Shown: piece by piece, positions 19,123 through 28,309 of the stretch
Layout: each line of letters begins with the position of its first letter
Numbering within the stretch: position 1 is the stretch's first letter
Made by a program: the position numbers and the translations under genes
Origin: Planococcus shixiaomingii
GTDB lineage: Bacteria; Bacillota; Bacilli; Bacillales_A; Planococcaceae
Length of the DNA stretch: 64,000 nucleotides
Assembly (NCBI RefSeq): GCF_030413615.1
Contig: NZ_CP129236.1
Span: 2,774,001-2,838,000 of the forward strand
Direction: 5' to 3'
Notes under the pieces: model-generated
The model's database searches: none
Told to the model about the DNA's origin: nothing
The model's input: the letters and a program-made list of their open reading frames with translations, nothing else

Positions 19123-19815
19123 TTGGATGGACGTGGGTTTACCGCTGGACTAAAAGCCGGCACCAGTATAGCTATCGGCTATTTCCCGATAGCACTGACA
19201 TTTGGCTTGCTTGCAAAAACGACAGGGCTTTCCATTGTGGAAGCGACTGCAATGAGTATTTTCGTTTTTGCTGGAGCTGCCCAATATATTTCGCTTTCAT
19301 TGATAGCAGCTGGCGTTGCTCCGGCTGTTATCGTATTGAATACCTTCATCGTCAACATCCGTCACTTTTTAATGACGGCCGCACTCAATGAAAAGATGCA
19401 GCCGGATGCCCGGTGGAAAAAAGCGCTTTACGCATTCGGCATCACGGATGAATCATTTTCCGTGTTAGCTACCCAAAAAGGCGGGAGACTCCGCACAACT
19501 TTTGCAGCAGGCGTTATCCTTGTCTCGTACGGCAGCTGGGTTGCTTTTACCGCTGTAGGTCATTTGATCGGTGCCAATTTGCCGCAATTTTTGCAAGCAT
19601 CCATGTCGATTGCGCTGTACGCCATGTTTGTCGGATTACTTGTCCCTTCGATGCGAGGCAACCGCAAAGTGGTGAGCCTGGCACTCATCGCCGCCCTTAC
19701 CAATTCGTTGTTTTATTTTACCGGATGGCTTTCAACCGGCTGGGCCATAATGGTTTCCACTTTAGTTTCGGCAATTTTAATTGAACTTATTTCTCCAAAA
19801 GAGGTGAAGTCGTAA
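19123..19815 (+). CDS. azlC: AzlC-family branched-chain amino acid exporter subunit
   Basis: 230 residues, about five to six membrane helices. Family landmarks are LKAGTSIAIGYFPIALTFGLLA, FAGAAQYISL, NIRHFLMTA, and YAFGITDESFSVL. With AzlD it exports branched-chain amino acids or analogues. The start is TTG at 19123, 8 nt after AAGGAG (19109-19114); the ATG at 19127 is in another frame. The stop overlaps the azlD start by one base. Confidence 0.92.
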   Translation: MDGRGFTAGLKAGTSIAIGYFPIALTFGLLAKTTGLSIVEATAMSIFVFAGAAQYISLSLIAAGVAPAVIVLNTFIVNIRHFLMTAALNEKMQPDARWKKALYAFGITDESFSVLATQKGGRLRTTFAAGVILVSYGSWVAFTAVGHLIGANLPQFLQASMSIALYAMFVGLLVPSMRGNRKVVSLALIAALTNSLFYFTGWLSTGWAIMVSTLVSAILIELISPKEVKS

Positions 19816-20120
19816 TGGGTGCATGGTTTTGGTGGATGATTATCGGAATGGCGGCGGTGACTTATATTCCGCGCGCTGTTCCACTGACTTTTTTAGAAGG
19901 GCGTGAGCTTCCAATTCCCGTACAGCATGTGCTTCGAAACATTCCATACGCAGTTCTTGGCGCTTTGATTTTTCCAGCAATCTTTTTTGTCCAAGAAAAC
20001 CTTTGGTTTGGCGTTATCGGTGCGATCGCCGCATTCGGCATTGCCTTTACAGGTGCCAACGTCATGATTGTCGTATTGGGTTCAATCGCTATTCTGGCCG
20101 TATATAGTTTGTTTTTTTAA
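19815..20120 (+). CDS. azlD: AzlD-family small membrane subunit
   Basis: 101 residues with three to four helices. It has the typical WWMIIGMAAVTYIPRAVPL opening and the VLRNIPYAVLGALIFPAI segment. Partner of AzlC, translationally coupled through a TAATG overlap. Confidence 0.92.
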   Translation: MGAWFWWMIIGMAAVTYIPRAVPLTFLEGRELPIPVQHVLRNIPYAVLGALIFPAIFFVQENLWFGVIGAIAAFGIAFTGANVMIVVLGSIAILAVYSLFF

Positions 20121-20187
20121 GTTCTGAAGGAAAGCTTAACTGTTTTGCCGGATATTGCTGCTCCAATCTAAAGAGGCAACAAAACAA

Positions 20188-20222
20188 AAAAAGCCGTTAC
20201 TCATCATGAGTTTCGGCTTTTT
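20188..20222. terminator. Bidirectional terminator between azlD and csbA
   Basis: Arms AAAAAGCCG and CGGCTTTTT with an inner ACTCAT/ATGAGT stem, between convergent genes. It overlaps the 3' end of csbA. Confidence 0.85.
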
Positions 20223-20451
20223 TGCGTTTATTGAACATATTTGTGGCATACCAAAATCCTAGAGTTAAGGATGCGGCGTTGACAGCGTATAAAAACCAAG
20301 TGGTTGTAAAACCGGCATAAACGGCGGCTGCAATTAGTGCCACTGTTAAAACCAGCGCAACCACATGATTAAATGTCACGCGCGTGAAGAGAACCACGAG
20401 CAGACCTGGAACCAGTAAAGACAATAAAAATTTCGTTAATATCGAATCCAT
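20197..20451 (-). CDS. csbA: CsbA-like membrane protein (DUF2198)
   Basis: 84 residues with three hydrophobic helices. The segment VVLFTRVTFNHVVALVLTVAL is close to CsbA of B. subtilis, a sigma-B-controlled protein. No sigma-B site is visible in the short gap here; it begins 12 nt after minJ and is probably read with it. Ribosome site AAGGAG. Function unknown. Confidence 0.85.
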   Translation of the reverse strand: MDSILTKFLLSLLVPGLLVVLFTRVTFNHVVALVLTVALIAAAVYAGFTTTWFLYAVNAASLTLGFWYATNMFNKRKKAETHDE

Positions 20452-20463
20452 TTTCTTGGCTCC

Positions 20464-21621
20464 TTAATTTACTACAATTAATCCAAGACGATGGTGATCA
20501 TGCCGGAAAATGACATGCTGGCGAAGCCGGACTTCTCTATTATGGTCCAGAACTTCTAGCCGGCAATGTGCGGCATTAACTTGAATTGCTTCATATAATT
20601 CTGATTCGTTCGAAACCGATAATCCGTTCACTTTGCGGATGACTTCTCCGCGGATCAATCCCATTTTGTCAGCTGGCGAGTCAGGAAGCACATCGACAAT
20701 CATAACACCCAAAGCTTGAGGAGTGACTGCATGGTTTCCTTGGCGTTCTTTAGCCGCAAAGTAAATGGCAACACCGAAACGCCCTAGCGCCCCAATAATC
20801 AAAGCCGCGAAAGCCAACGGTTGCCACAGCAAGGCGAGTAAAGCCAAGACTACGACTACCCCTCCAACAATCATAATTGCTTTCCCGATACGCGGGAACA
20901 GATAGATGGGCATAGTTTTGCGCGCCAGGCTTTGGAAACCGAACACTATTGGAAATAAAATAAGCGATAACGAACTTTCCCCGATTGGCAGTTGCGGCCA
21001 ATAAGGCGCATAAGATTCCACAAGAGATCCTGGCACTACTAATAGGACCGGAATGAGCCACAGCCGTTTTGACTTGTAGACGGCCGCCATTAATCCACGG
21101 GGCGCTTTTTCTAATCTTGGCGAAGCTGAAACGGCTCCATATTTTCGGACCAGCCAACCTTCAAGCACAACAAACGCACCTGTGATTAAAGCAACCGGAA
21201 CCAACCACTCCCATGATAAGAAATAACCTTGGAATTGCAAAAAGCCTAAATCAATCGACCAAGCATTGGTGCGCATCAGCCAGCCAAGTGCGACAGCGGC
21301 CAGCGACAAGTAAATGAAGGACCCCATTTGGTATACGCCACTGATCAGCATGATGATGCTGACAATGCTTAAAGCCACCAGCCATTCCATCGGAACCACT
21401 AAACCGACTCCAGCAAAAAGAATGGACAATATGATGGCAAACAAAAAGCCGTCTTTTAGCAAACCAGCAAATTCTGTTCCCCCCCATACAACCCGGGTCC
21501 TAAATGTTTTTCGTTCTTTTTTTACCCGAAAATACCCTAAAAGCACGGCGGCTATAAGCGCTATGTAAAAAACGGGATTGATAAAAATTCTACCTATATC
21601 TAGCAATGCATCCATTATCAC
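20464..21621 (-). CDS. minJ: MinJ-like polytopic PDZ protein
   Basis: 385 residues: six to eight membrane helices, then a C-terminal PDZ domain (about 300-375; VMIVDVLPDSPADKMGLIRGEVI). The basic segment VKKERKTFRTRVV after the first helix matches MinJ (SwrAB) of B. subtilis, which bridges DivIVA and MinD at poles and septa. The csbA neighbour supports orthology. The start is probably GTG at 21619-21621 behind GGAAGG. Confidence 0.85.
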   Translation of the reverse strand: MIMDALLDIGRIFINPVFYIALIAAVLLGYFRVKKERKTFRTRVVWGGTEFAGLLKDGFLFAIILSILFAGVGLVVPMEWLVALSIVSIIMLISGVYQMGSFIYLSLAAVALGWLMRTNAWSIDLGFLQFQGYFLSWEWLVPVALITGAFVVLEGWLVRKYGAVSASPRLEKAPRGLMAAVYKSKRLWLIPVLLVVPGSLVESYAPYWPQLPIGESSLSLILFPIVFGFQSLARKTMPIYLFPRIGKAIMIVGGVVVVLALLALLWQPLAFAALIIGALGRFGVAIYFAAKERQGNHAVTPQALGVMIVDVLPDSPADKMGLIRGEVIRKVNGLSVSNESELYEAIQVNAAHCRLEVLDHNREVRLRQHVIFRHDHHRLGLIVVN

Positions 21622-21705
21622 GTCATTAACACCTTCCCATCACCGGCAACACATGTTTCTTATCATTGTACCAAAGAATCCCCTTATGCTGCACTTCTTT
21701 TTCAG

Positions 21706-22812
21706 CTATTTGATGGCAGCGGCAAGCTGGTCCAAAATATCTTGCGTCCCTTCAATTCCCGCTGACAACCGGACCGTTTGTTTTGTAACGCCGATTTTTT
21801 GTTTTTCTTCTTCTGAAAGTGCCCGGTGCGACGTGCTGTACGGATATGAAACCGTCGTCTCGACACCTGCTAACGTCGGCACAATTTGAATCCAGCCGAG
21901 AGATTTGAAAAAGCGGTACACATCTACATGCTCAGGAAGCTCGAATGTTACAATGGCTCCTTTACCGGGGTACCATACACGTGCCTTGTCTTTCAAAAAG
22001 TCAGCAATCGCCCGAGCATTTTCAGTTTGTGCTTTCATGCGCAGCACTAAGGTCTTAATGCCTCTGACGGTCAGCCAAGCTTCGTGTGGGCTTAAGTTCA
22101 TGCCGAGATTAGTGATTCGGCTTTCAGCTATTGTGATCAAATCCGCCCTGCCCACCAATGCCCCTGCCGTCACGTCGCCGTGCCCGCCCAAATATTTCGT
22201 AGCGCTGTGAACCACTAAATCGGCACCGAGAGCATACGGTTTGATGGTATAAGGCGTTGCAAATGTATTATCAATCATCAACGTTAAGCCATACTGATTT
22301 TTCAATCGGCTAAGGCCTTCAATATCTTCAAGACGCAAAAAGGGATTTGTAATGGACTCGCTGATTATCAACTTTATTTCCGGAAAGTCGGTTACATGTT
22401 GTTCGATCTCGCTGGCATTCGAAAAATCAGCAAAATGGACGTGAATTCCCATTCTCAAAAGCTCTTCTTTCAATAAGAGGAAGGTCCCGCCGTAAACATC
22501 TTCCGCAGCCAGCACATGGTCTCCAGTTTGAACGACCGATAAAATACCGGCAAGTATCGCAGCCATACCGGACGATGCAGCTACACCTTTAGGCGCGTCT
22601 TCCAAATTTGCTACAGTTTGGCCGAGGGCGTCAGTATTCGGGTTGGCAGTACGAGAATAAAGATAGGTTCCATTCCCTTCGTAATACCCTTCCATTTCTT
22701 CCAAGGAAGAAAAAGAAAAAGCAGACGTTTGGAACACTGGCATGACTTTCGGTTGAATCGTCCGTTCTCCTGCTTTGGCAGTATGCACTGATATCGTTTC
22801 AAGTGACTTCAT
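21706..22812 (-). CDS. Trans-sulfuration family PLP enzyme (cystathionine synthase/lyase type)
   Basis: 368 residues. The PLP lysine is in HSATKYLGGHGD. The N-terminal YSRTANPNTDALG, AASSGMAAI, and the late RLSAGIEGTQDIL are diagnostic of the Cys/Met metabolism PLP family (MetB, MetC, MetZ, methionine gamma-lyase). The substrate cannot be settled from sequence by eye. The ATG at 22810-22812 follows GAGGAG. The next gene upstream encodes a ResA-like protein (11 nt gap). Confidence 0.85.
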   Translation of the reverse strand: MKSLETISVHTAKAGERTIQPKVMPVFQTSAFSFSSLEEMEGYYEGNGTYLYSRTANPNTDALGQTVANLEDAPKGVAASSGMAAILAGILSVVQTGDHVLAAEDVYGGTFLLLKEELLRMGIHVHFADFSNASEIEQHVTDFPEIKLIISESITNPFLRLEDIEGLSRLKNQYGLTLMIDNTFATPYTIKPYALGADLVVHSATKYLGGHGDVTAGALVGRADLITIAESRITNLGMNLSPHEAWLTVRGIKTLVLRMKAQTENARAIADFLKDKARVWYPGKGAIVTFELPEHVDVYRFFKSLGWIQIVPTLAGVETTVSYPYSTSHRALSEEEKQKIGVTKQTVRLSAGIEGTQDILDQLAAAIK

Positions 22813-22823
22813 ATTCCAACTCC

Positions 22824-23399
22824 TCAATCCATATTGGCAATATAATCTATCATTACTTTCTCATCCATTGGCCCGATGTGCTTTTTTTGGACACGTCCTT
22901 GTGTGTCGATCATGTAAGAAGTCGGAATAGTGACAGCTTGGTAAGTTGACCCAATATCACCTTTAAGGTCCATCGGAATAGGGAACGTCAAGTTATTGGA
23001 TTTCACAAATTCCTCCACTTTATGGATTCCCCGGTCTTCTGTCGTCAAATTCACTGCTAAAATTTCCACGTTTTCTTCTTGCGCATTTTCATAGTAATTT
23101 TGCATGAGCGGCATTTCCGCTATGCAAGGAGGGCACCACGTCGCCCAAAAATTTAAAATCACTTTTTTCCCTTTATAATCCGATAACTTGACCGTCTCCC
23201 CTGACAACGTGGTCAGCTCAAAGTCAGGAGCTACTTCGCCGGGTGCCAGTCCTTCTTCTGTAGCCAAGAAATCCACATCTGTGCCGACCGATAACGTTTC
23301 AAGAGACTCATTTTTTTCTATATTATTTTTCACAACTCCAACTATCGTTAAACTTATCATAACGGCAATTAACAACAAGCCTATCATTTTTTTCGACAT
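22824..23399 (-). CDS. ResA-like membrane-anchored thiol-disulfide oxidoreductase
   Basis: About 191 residues from the ATG at 23399, which follows GGAGTGAAGAGG; an in-frame ATG at 23459 is less well placed. One N-terminal anchor helix (MSKKMIGLLLIAVMISLTIV) precedes a thioredoxin fold with active site FWATWCPPCIAEMP and cis-Pro VTIPTSYMID. In B. subtilis such proteins reduce apocytochrome c or act in spores. The gene lies near cccB, but any cytochrome c role is inference. Confidence 0.85.
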   Translation of the reverse strand: MSKKMIGLLLIAVMISLTIVGVVKNNIEKNESLETLSVGTDVDFLATEEGLAPGEVAPDFELTTLSGETVKLSDYKGKKVILNFWATWCPPCIAEMPLMQNYYENAQEENVEILAVNLTTEDRGIHKVEEFVKSNNLTFPIPMDLKGDIGSTYQAVTIPTSYMIDTQGRVQKKHIGPMDEKVMIDYIANMD

Positions 23400-23492
23400 T
23401 TTCCTCTTCACTCCGTTCTTCTTCATCATACGATAGAACGCCCTGAACATTCCACTCATGGCTTCAATGAATCCCTTCTATAAAACGCAAAA

Positions 23493-23522
23493 ACAGCCGG
23501 CATCTTGTCAGATGCCGGCTGT
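23493..23522 (-). terminator. Terminator downstream of the M23 protein gene
   Basis: Perfect arms ACAGCCGGCATC and GATGCCGGCTGT with a 6-nt loop; T-rich on the minus-strand exit. Confidence 0.88.
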
Positions 23523-23528
23523 ACAATC

Positions 23529-24854
23529 TTAAAAGGAAACAAACGAAGCAGGATTGACTGCATTTGTGCGGGCGCCATTCCATGGGCCTACATGAATTTC
23601 AAAATGAAGATGAGATCCGGTCGAACGGCCAGAGTTGCCCATTCCGCCAACACGTTGGCCTTGAGATACTTCTTGCCCCGCAGAAACATCAATCGAATTC
23701 AAATGAGCGTAAACAGTCGCATGCGTTTGTCCGTTGATGGAATGAGTAAGAATAACAACGTTGCCGTAGCCACCCATACTTCCGGAAAATGATACGTAGC
23801 CGCTCGCTGCAGCTTGAACATTTGTTCCAACACTGTTCGCAATATCTACACCTTGGTGAAATTCAGGTCCGGCGCCGATATCACGCATTCCAAATTTAGA
23901 TGTGAAGCGGCCAGAAGTCGGTGTCATGAATCCTGAACTCGAAACTTTCGCTGGAGCTGTGTAAGAAGGCACTGATGAACTGGACGCTCTAGCTTTTTGA
24001 GCAGCCGCTTTTCGTTCGGCCGCAGCTTTTCGTTGGCGTTCTTCTTCCGCTTTACGAGCCAGTTCCGCAAGGCGGTTCTGTTCTTTCTCAATTTGTTTTT
24101 CTAATTCCGAACTAACATTGATAGCTTCGTTGCGTTGCTGCACCAATTCCGATTTTTCTTTAGATAACCGTTTTTGTTCGGCCTTCAACTCTTGTACGAG
24201 ACCAGCCTGTTCTTTCTTTTGTTCGTTCAAAGAGTCATTTAATGTTACCAGCTTTGCACGGCGCTGTTCCTGCTCGGCAAGTTTGAATTCCACCTGTGCT
24301 TTTTGCTCTGCTAACAGCTTTTTGTCTTCTGCTTGTTCACGCATAATTTCCCGATCCGCTTCGATCAACGTATTAACAGCTGAGAACCGGTCAATAAAAT
24401 CGACAAAGTTATTTGCACCAAGAAGCACATCTACATAATCTACCGAGCCGCCGCTCATTTGGATAGCCCGAGCGCGTTCCTGAAGCAATTCCTCGCGTTC
24501 CGCGATTTTGCGTTCAAGTTCTTCAATCGACTTTTTCAGTTCGTCGATTTCCGCTTTTGTGTGGTCAATATCCGCTTGGACACTATCGATTTTAGCTGCT
24601 GTTTCTTCGATTTTTCGATTTAAATTCTCAATTTTATTTATAAGCTTTTCGAGCTTTGAAGCATTCTCGCTCATTTTTTCTGTTTTTATGCTAATATTAG
24701 AGGTCAATTCGTTTTTTTGCTGCAGCGCGTCTTGCTGTTTCTGTTCCAATTCACTCAACTTGTCTGCATTCACAGCAGTCGGCATGAAAATACTTAAAGC
24801 TAGGACAGTTGAAATTCCAGACAACATCCATTTCGATTTCGAGCTCAAGTTCAT
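23529..24854 (-). CDS. EnvC-like coiled-coil M23 (LytM) peptidoglycan endopeptidase
   Basis: 441 residues: a signal peptide (to about residue 30, PTAVNA), a long coiled coil of about 250 residues rich in E/K/Q, an Ala/Ser linker, and a C-terminal LytM domain. The zinc ligands are intact: His and Asp of FHQGVDIAN, and the HxH of SHLHFEIHVG. The layout signal-coiled coil-M23 is that of EnvC-type FtsEX partners, and the gene directly follows ftsX. In B. subtilis the FtsEX-controlled enzyme is CwlO (NlpC/P60), so a different hydrolase type appears to serve here; that is inference. Confidence 0.88.
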   Translation of the reverse strand: MNLSSKSKWMLSGISTVLALSIFMPTAVNADKLSELEQKQQDALQQKNELTSNISIKTEKMSENASKLEKLINKIENLNRKIEETAAKIDSVQADIDHTKAEIDELKKSIEELERKIAEREELLQERARAIQMSGGSVDYVDVLLGANNFVDFIDRFSAVNTLIEADREIMREQAEDKKLLAEQKAQVEFKLAEQEQRRAKLVTLNDSLNEQKKEQAGLVQELKAEQKRLSKEKSELVQQRNEAINVSSELEKQIEKEQNRLAELARKAEEERQRKAAAERKAAAQKARASSSSVPSYTAPAKVSSSGFMTPTSGRFTSKFGMRDIGAGPEFHQGVDIANSVGTNVQAAASGYVSFSGSMGGYGNVVILTHSINGQTHATVYAHLNSIDVSAGQEVSQGQRVGGMGNSGRSTGSHLHFEIHVGPWNGARTNAVNPASFVSF

Positions 24855-24926
24855 GTTCCCCTTTCGGTTTTGCGTTCTTTTCTTCTCTATCTCTCTATCT
24901 GATTATCTGATTCTTTTCAATTTAAA

Positions 24927-25035
24927 AACTCTGTTAAACGAATTTATTGATTTTGAAGGGAAGCACGCCAATGTTTATTAAGGCGCGCATTCTTTAAACC
25001 TTCTATAAAAATCAACAACAGCCTTTAACAGAGTT
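24927..25035. repeat. 109-nt nested inverted repeat between ftsX and the M23 gene
   Basis: Outer arms are perfect: AACTCTGTTAAA (24927-24938) and TTTAACAGAGTT (25024-25035). Inside them lie TTGATTTT opposite AAAATCAA, AGG opposite CCT, and GCC opposite GGC. Read on the minus strand the element ends in a T-run, so it may serve as a long, branched terminator for ftsEX. It could also be a small palindromic element. Confidence 0.6.
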
Positions 25036-25047
25036 CATTTATTTTAC

Positions 25048-25932
25048 TTATACGCGCAAGAATTTACGGATGGACATAAAACTGCCCCAAATTCCGATAA
25101 ATACACCCATTACTAAAATCAATGCACTTACTTGATAAATGAATGGAGTTAAGTCAAGTAATTGAATCATTTCACCGCTTAACTTCGGTTGTACAAAATC
25201 AGTTACTTTATAGTATAGCGTAGACACCAGCGCAATAGGAATAATGGATCCTAGAAGCCCTAGCCACATGCCTTCCAAAATGAACGGAATGCGGACAAAC
25301 CAGTTGGTTGCGCCTACTAATTTCATTATTTCGATTTCATGACGTCTTGCCACAATCGTAATACGGATTGTATTAGAAATCAAGAACATGGCAGTAAAAA
25401 GTAAGGCAAGGATTAAAACTAAGCCGACGTTCCGACCCATATTCAATACGTTGAACAGTTTTTCAATTTTGCCTTCGCCATATTTCACTTCTTCAATGTT
25501 ATCTAATTTCGCAATTTCAGTTGCTACCAGTGCAGTTTGCTGAGGATCCGCTGCTTTCACGTAAAAGACGTCAAACAATGGATTGCTTTGTTGGAACAAA
25601 CTCAACTCATCGCCAAAATCAAGAACCAAATCAGTCAATTCTTCTTCTTTTGTCGAATATTCTACGGATGCGACACCTGGCATGGATTTTATCGTTTTTT
25701 CGATTTCATATATTCTAGCATCATCAGCTTCTAAAGAAACGAATGTTTTGATCTCAACGTCGTTTTCTAAATCATCGGCTACTTTGTTTAAGTTCATCAT
25801 GATTAATACAAAAACACCGACAAGAAGTAATGTTACCGTAACCGCGCTGACAGACGCGAATGTCATCCAGCTGTTACGCCCTAAACTTTTTAAACTCTCT
25901 CTAAAGTGGCGCGTTAATGTTCTAGCCTTCAT
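25048..25932 (-). CDS. ftsX: Cell-division ABC permease FtsX
   Basis: 294 residues: a short cytoplasmic N-terminus (RHFRESLKSLGRNSWMTFASV), helix 1, an extracellular domain (about 50-170), then three helices in the C-terminal FtsX core (TIRITIVARRHEIEIMKLVG). It transmits FtsE ATPase activity to an outside hydrolase. The ATG at 25930-25932 lies 9 nt after GGAGGTG; the in-frame GTG 12 nt earlier is part of that site. Overlaps ftsE by 11 nt. Confidence 0.95.
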   Translation of the reverse strand: MKARTLTRHFRESLKSLGRNSWMTFASVSAVTVTLLLVGVFVLIMMNLNKVADDLENDVEIKTFVSLEADDARIYEIEKTIKSMPGVASVEYSTKEEELTDLVLDFGDELSLFQQSNPLFDVFYVKAADPQQTALVATEIAKLDNIEEVKYGEGKIEKLFNVLNMGRNVGLVLILALLFTAMFLISNTIRITIVARRHEIEIMKLVGATNWFVRIPFILEGMWLGLLGSIIPIALVSTLYYKVTDFVQPKLSGEMIQLLDLTPFIYQVSALILVMGVFIGIWGSFMSIRKFLRV

Positions 25933-26608
25933 AGCCGTAGTCACCTCCAGCTACATCGCGAACAATTAAGCCGCCTTCTATTGCAATTACGCGATGTCTT
26001 CTCCTGTTAACCACTTCACGGTTATGAGTAGCCATCAAAATGGTTGTTCCAGTGGCATTAATCTGTTCAAACAAATCCATGATATCCCATGAAGTTTCGG
26101 GATCTAAGTTTCCAGTTGGCTCATCGGCAATCACTACTTTTGGTTTGTTGACGATCGAACGCGCGATGGAAATTCGCTGCTGTTCCCCGCCTGACAATTC
26201 CGTTGGGAACATTCGTGCCTTATGTTTTAATCCTACTAATTCCAGTACTTCCATTACCCGTTTCCGGATCATTTCAGGTGTTTCTTCAATTACTTCAAGA
26301 GCAAATGCTACATTCTCATACACATTCAGTCTTGGAAGCAATTTAAAATCTTGGAACACGACTCCGATTTGGCGTCGTAGCATAGGAACTCTTTTATTTT
26401 TCAACGTAGCAATATCTACGCCATTAATCATCATTTGTCCTGAAGTTGGACGTTCTTCACGATACATCATTTTGATGAAAGTTGATTTTCCTGCCCCACT
26501 GGGTCCTACTACATAAACGAATTCACCTTGCTCAATCTCAACGTTCATTCCGTTAAGAGCAACAATGCCGTTCGGGTATTTTTTATACACGTTCTTCATC
26601 TGAATCAT
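25922..26608 (-). CDS. ftsE: Cell-division ABC ATPase FtsE
   Basis: 228 residues. Walker A GPSGAGKST, signature LSGGEQQR, Walker B VVIADEPTGNLD and the H-loop MATHNREVV are all intact. Forms the FtsEX complex with the overlapping ftsX. The adjacent M23 gene is the likely regulated hydrolase. Confidence 0.97.
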   Translation of the reverse strand: MIQMKNVYKKYPNGIVALNGMNVEIEQGEFVYVVGPSGAGKSTFIKMMYREERPTSGQMMINGVDIATLKNKRVPMLRRQIGVVFQDFKLLPRLNVYENVAFALEVIEETPEMIRKRVMEVLELVGLKHKARMFPTELSGGEQQRISIARSIVNKPKVVIADEPTGNLDPETSWDIMDLFEQINATGTTILMATHNREVVNRRRHRVIAIEGGLIVRDVAGGDYGYEG

Positions 26609-26853
26609 TTACTTAACCACCTATATTTTATTGGATGTTCTCCAATTTGCATTTCCGCTGAAAATTTCCGACTGATACATTATAACATCTTAAACCCAAA
26701 ATTTTATTACAGTTGTGTTTCAAATGTTTTTGGTATTTTCCTATAATTTATATCTTAAGAACCACGGCAATACGATATAACGAATCTATATATCCATATA
26801 ACGATAATAAAACGGTATTTTTATCTTCTTACAGTTAGTTTTTTAACATAAAA

Positions 26854-26875
26854 AAACCGGCTCGTAAGCCGGTTT
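26854..26875 (-). terminator. Terminator downstream of cccB
   Basis: Arms AAACCGGCT and AGCCGGTTT with a CGTA loop, followed by T on the minus strand. It overlaps the last bases of cccB. Confidence 0.85.
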
Positions 26876-27221
26876 ACTTTTTATTCGCTAACCATTCCGC
26901 CACCGCATCTGCTTCTTCACCTTGAATGATATCCGCAGGCATAGCTCCTTGTCCATTGTCGATGACTGCACGAATTTCTTCCTTAGTTAAACGCGAGCCT
27001 ACATTATTTAAAGCAGGAAAGTTACCTTGCCCTTCCAGGTTTTCTCCGTGGCAGGAAATACAGTTTTGCTGTACGACTTGTTCGGCGTCAACAGCAGATG
27101 TGCCTGAACCGCCCCCTTCTTCCGGCGCTGGTGCAGGCTCGGTTGTAGTTTCCCCGTTGCCTCCGCAAGCCCCTAATGCAAGTGCAGACCCTAACATTAA
27201 AGTCAGCAATCCCTTTTTCAT
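26874..27221 (-). CDS. cccB: Lipoprotein cytochrome c-551
   Basis: 115 residues: a lipoprotein signal ending in the lipobox LGAC, an acidic/Pro/Gly linker, and a c-type cytochrome domain with CISCH and a distal Met in GAMPADI. It carries electrons on the outer face of the membrane. Position between ftsE and the YitT-family gene matches cccB of B. subtilis. Confidence 0.93.
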   Translation of the reverse strand: MKKGLLTLMLGSALALGACGGNGETTTEPAPAPEEGGGSGTSAVDAEQVVQQNCISCHGENLEGQGNFPALNNVGSRLTKEEIRAVIDNGQGAMPADIIQGEEADAVAEWLANKK

Positions 27222-27274
27222 TTATGTTGCCTCCTCCAAGATGGATTTTTCACGCTAGTTAAAGTATACCAAAC

Positions 27275-28147
27275 TTAAGAGCGTTTAAAACCTTCTCCAA
27301 GAACCTCCGCGGCATCTGAAACAATCACAAAAGCAGAGGGATCTACCAATTTCACTAATTGTTTCAAACGCGTAAATTCGGTTTGATGAACCACAACCAT
27401 AAGGAGTGGCTTTTCTGTTTCCGTGTAGCCACCCGTTGCCGTAATTTTTGTAACTCCTCGATCGATTTCTTCATAAATCGCATCACGTATTTCAACTTGT
27501 TTGTTGGTGATAATATAAACCAGCTTCGAACGGCCGAATCCAACTTGGACAAGATCGATAGTTTTCGTCGTTACATACAAGCCAATTAACGCATAAAGTC
27601 CCTTTTCAATATCAAACACGACAGCAGCGGCTAATACGATAAAACCATCAATTAATGCGACGCTTGTGCCGAGCGTCAGTCCAGTAAATTTGGTGATTAT
27701 TTGAGCGGCTAAATCAGTGCCGCCGGTTGAAGCTTGTGCTCGGAAGACAATTCCAATTCCTGCGCCGACCAAGATGCCGCCAAACAACGAACCGAGCAAC
27801 GGATTCATCGTCCATGGTTCCCAAGCTTCAGTTAGGAAAACTACGAACGGCAGGAAAATCGTTCCTAATGCTGTTTTAACACCGAAGTGCCGTCCCAGAA
27901 GAATAAGTCCTGCAATAAACAACGGGATATTAAATGTCCATTGAACGAATGCAGGCTTCCAGTCAAAAAGCCCTTTTAATATCGTACTGATTCCACTGAC
28001 TCCTCCTGATGCCACTTCGTTTGGCAATAAAAGAACATTAAAGGCAATGGCTACAATTGCCGAACCGATCAGCACGCTGAGGTAATCTCTTATACCAGTT
28101 AATATTGGATGCGGTTCCTTATAAACGCGCTGCTGTTTTTTAGTCAT
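27275..28147 (-). CDS. YitT-family membrane protein (YvjA-like)
   Basis: 290 residues: five to six helices (SGGVSGISTILKGL, AQASTGGTDLAAQII) and a C-terminal soluble DUF2179 domain (about 205-285, YTETEKPLLMVVVHQTE). Function is unknown. Position between cccB and prfB corresponds to yvjA in B. subtilis. Confidence 0.88.
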   Translation of the reverse strand: MTKKQQRVYKEPHPILTGIRDYLSVLIGSAIVAIAFNVLLLPNEVASGGVSGISTILKGLFDWKPAFVQWTFNIPLFIAGLILLGRHFGVKTALGTIFLPFVVFLTEAWEPWTMNPLLGSLFGGILVGAGIGIVFRAQASTGGTDLAAQIITKFTGLTLGTSVALIDGFIVLAAAVVFDIEKGLYALIGLYVTTKTIDLVQVGFGRSKLVYIITNKQVEIRDAIYEEIDRGVTKITATGGYTETEKPLLMVVVHQTEFTRLKQLVKLVDPSAFVIVSDAAEVLGEGFKRS

Positions 28148-28309
28148 TTGTATAAAGCCTCTTTCCTTATAAGTTCATGTTAACCCTGTCAGAGTATAGC
28201 AAAAGGCAGCCGGCTTGTGAACTTCATCGGGGTAAAGTGAAACTGCATTCAGCACGTTTTTCGCTGATTGTTATATAGGTAGGACAAAACAAAATATCAT
28301 TCTTATATC

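Noticed and set aside
24118..24438. Cys/Ser-rich plus-strand frames across the M23 coiled coil
   Set aside because: Shadow of a low-complexity coiled-coil coding region on the other strand.
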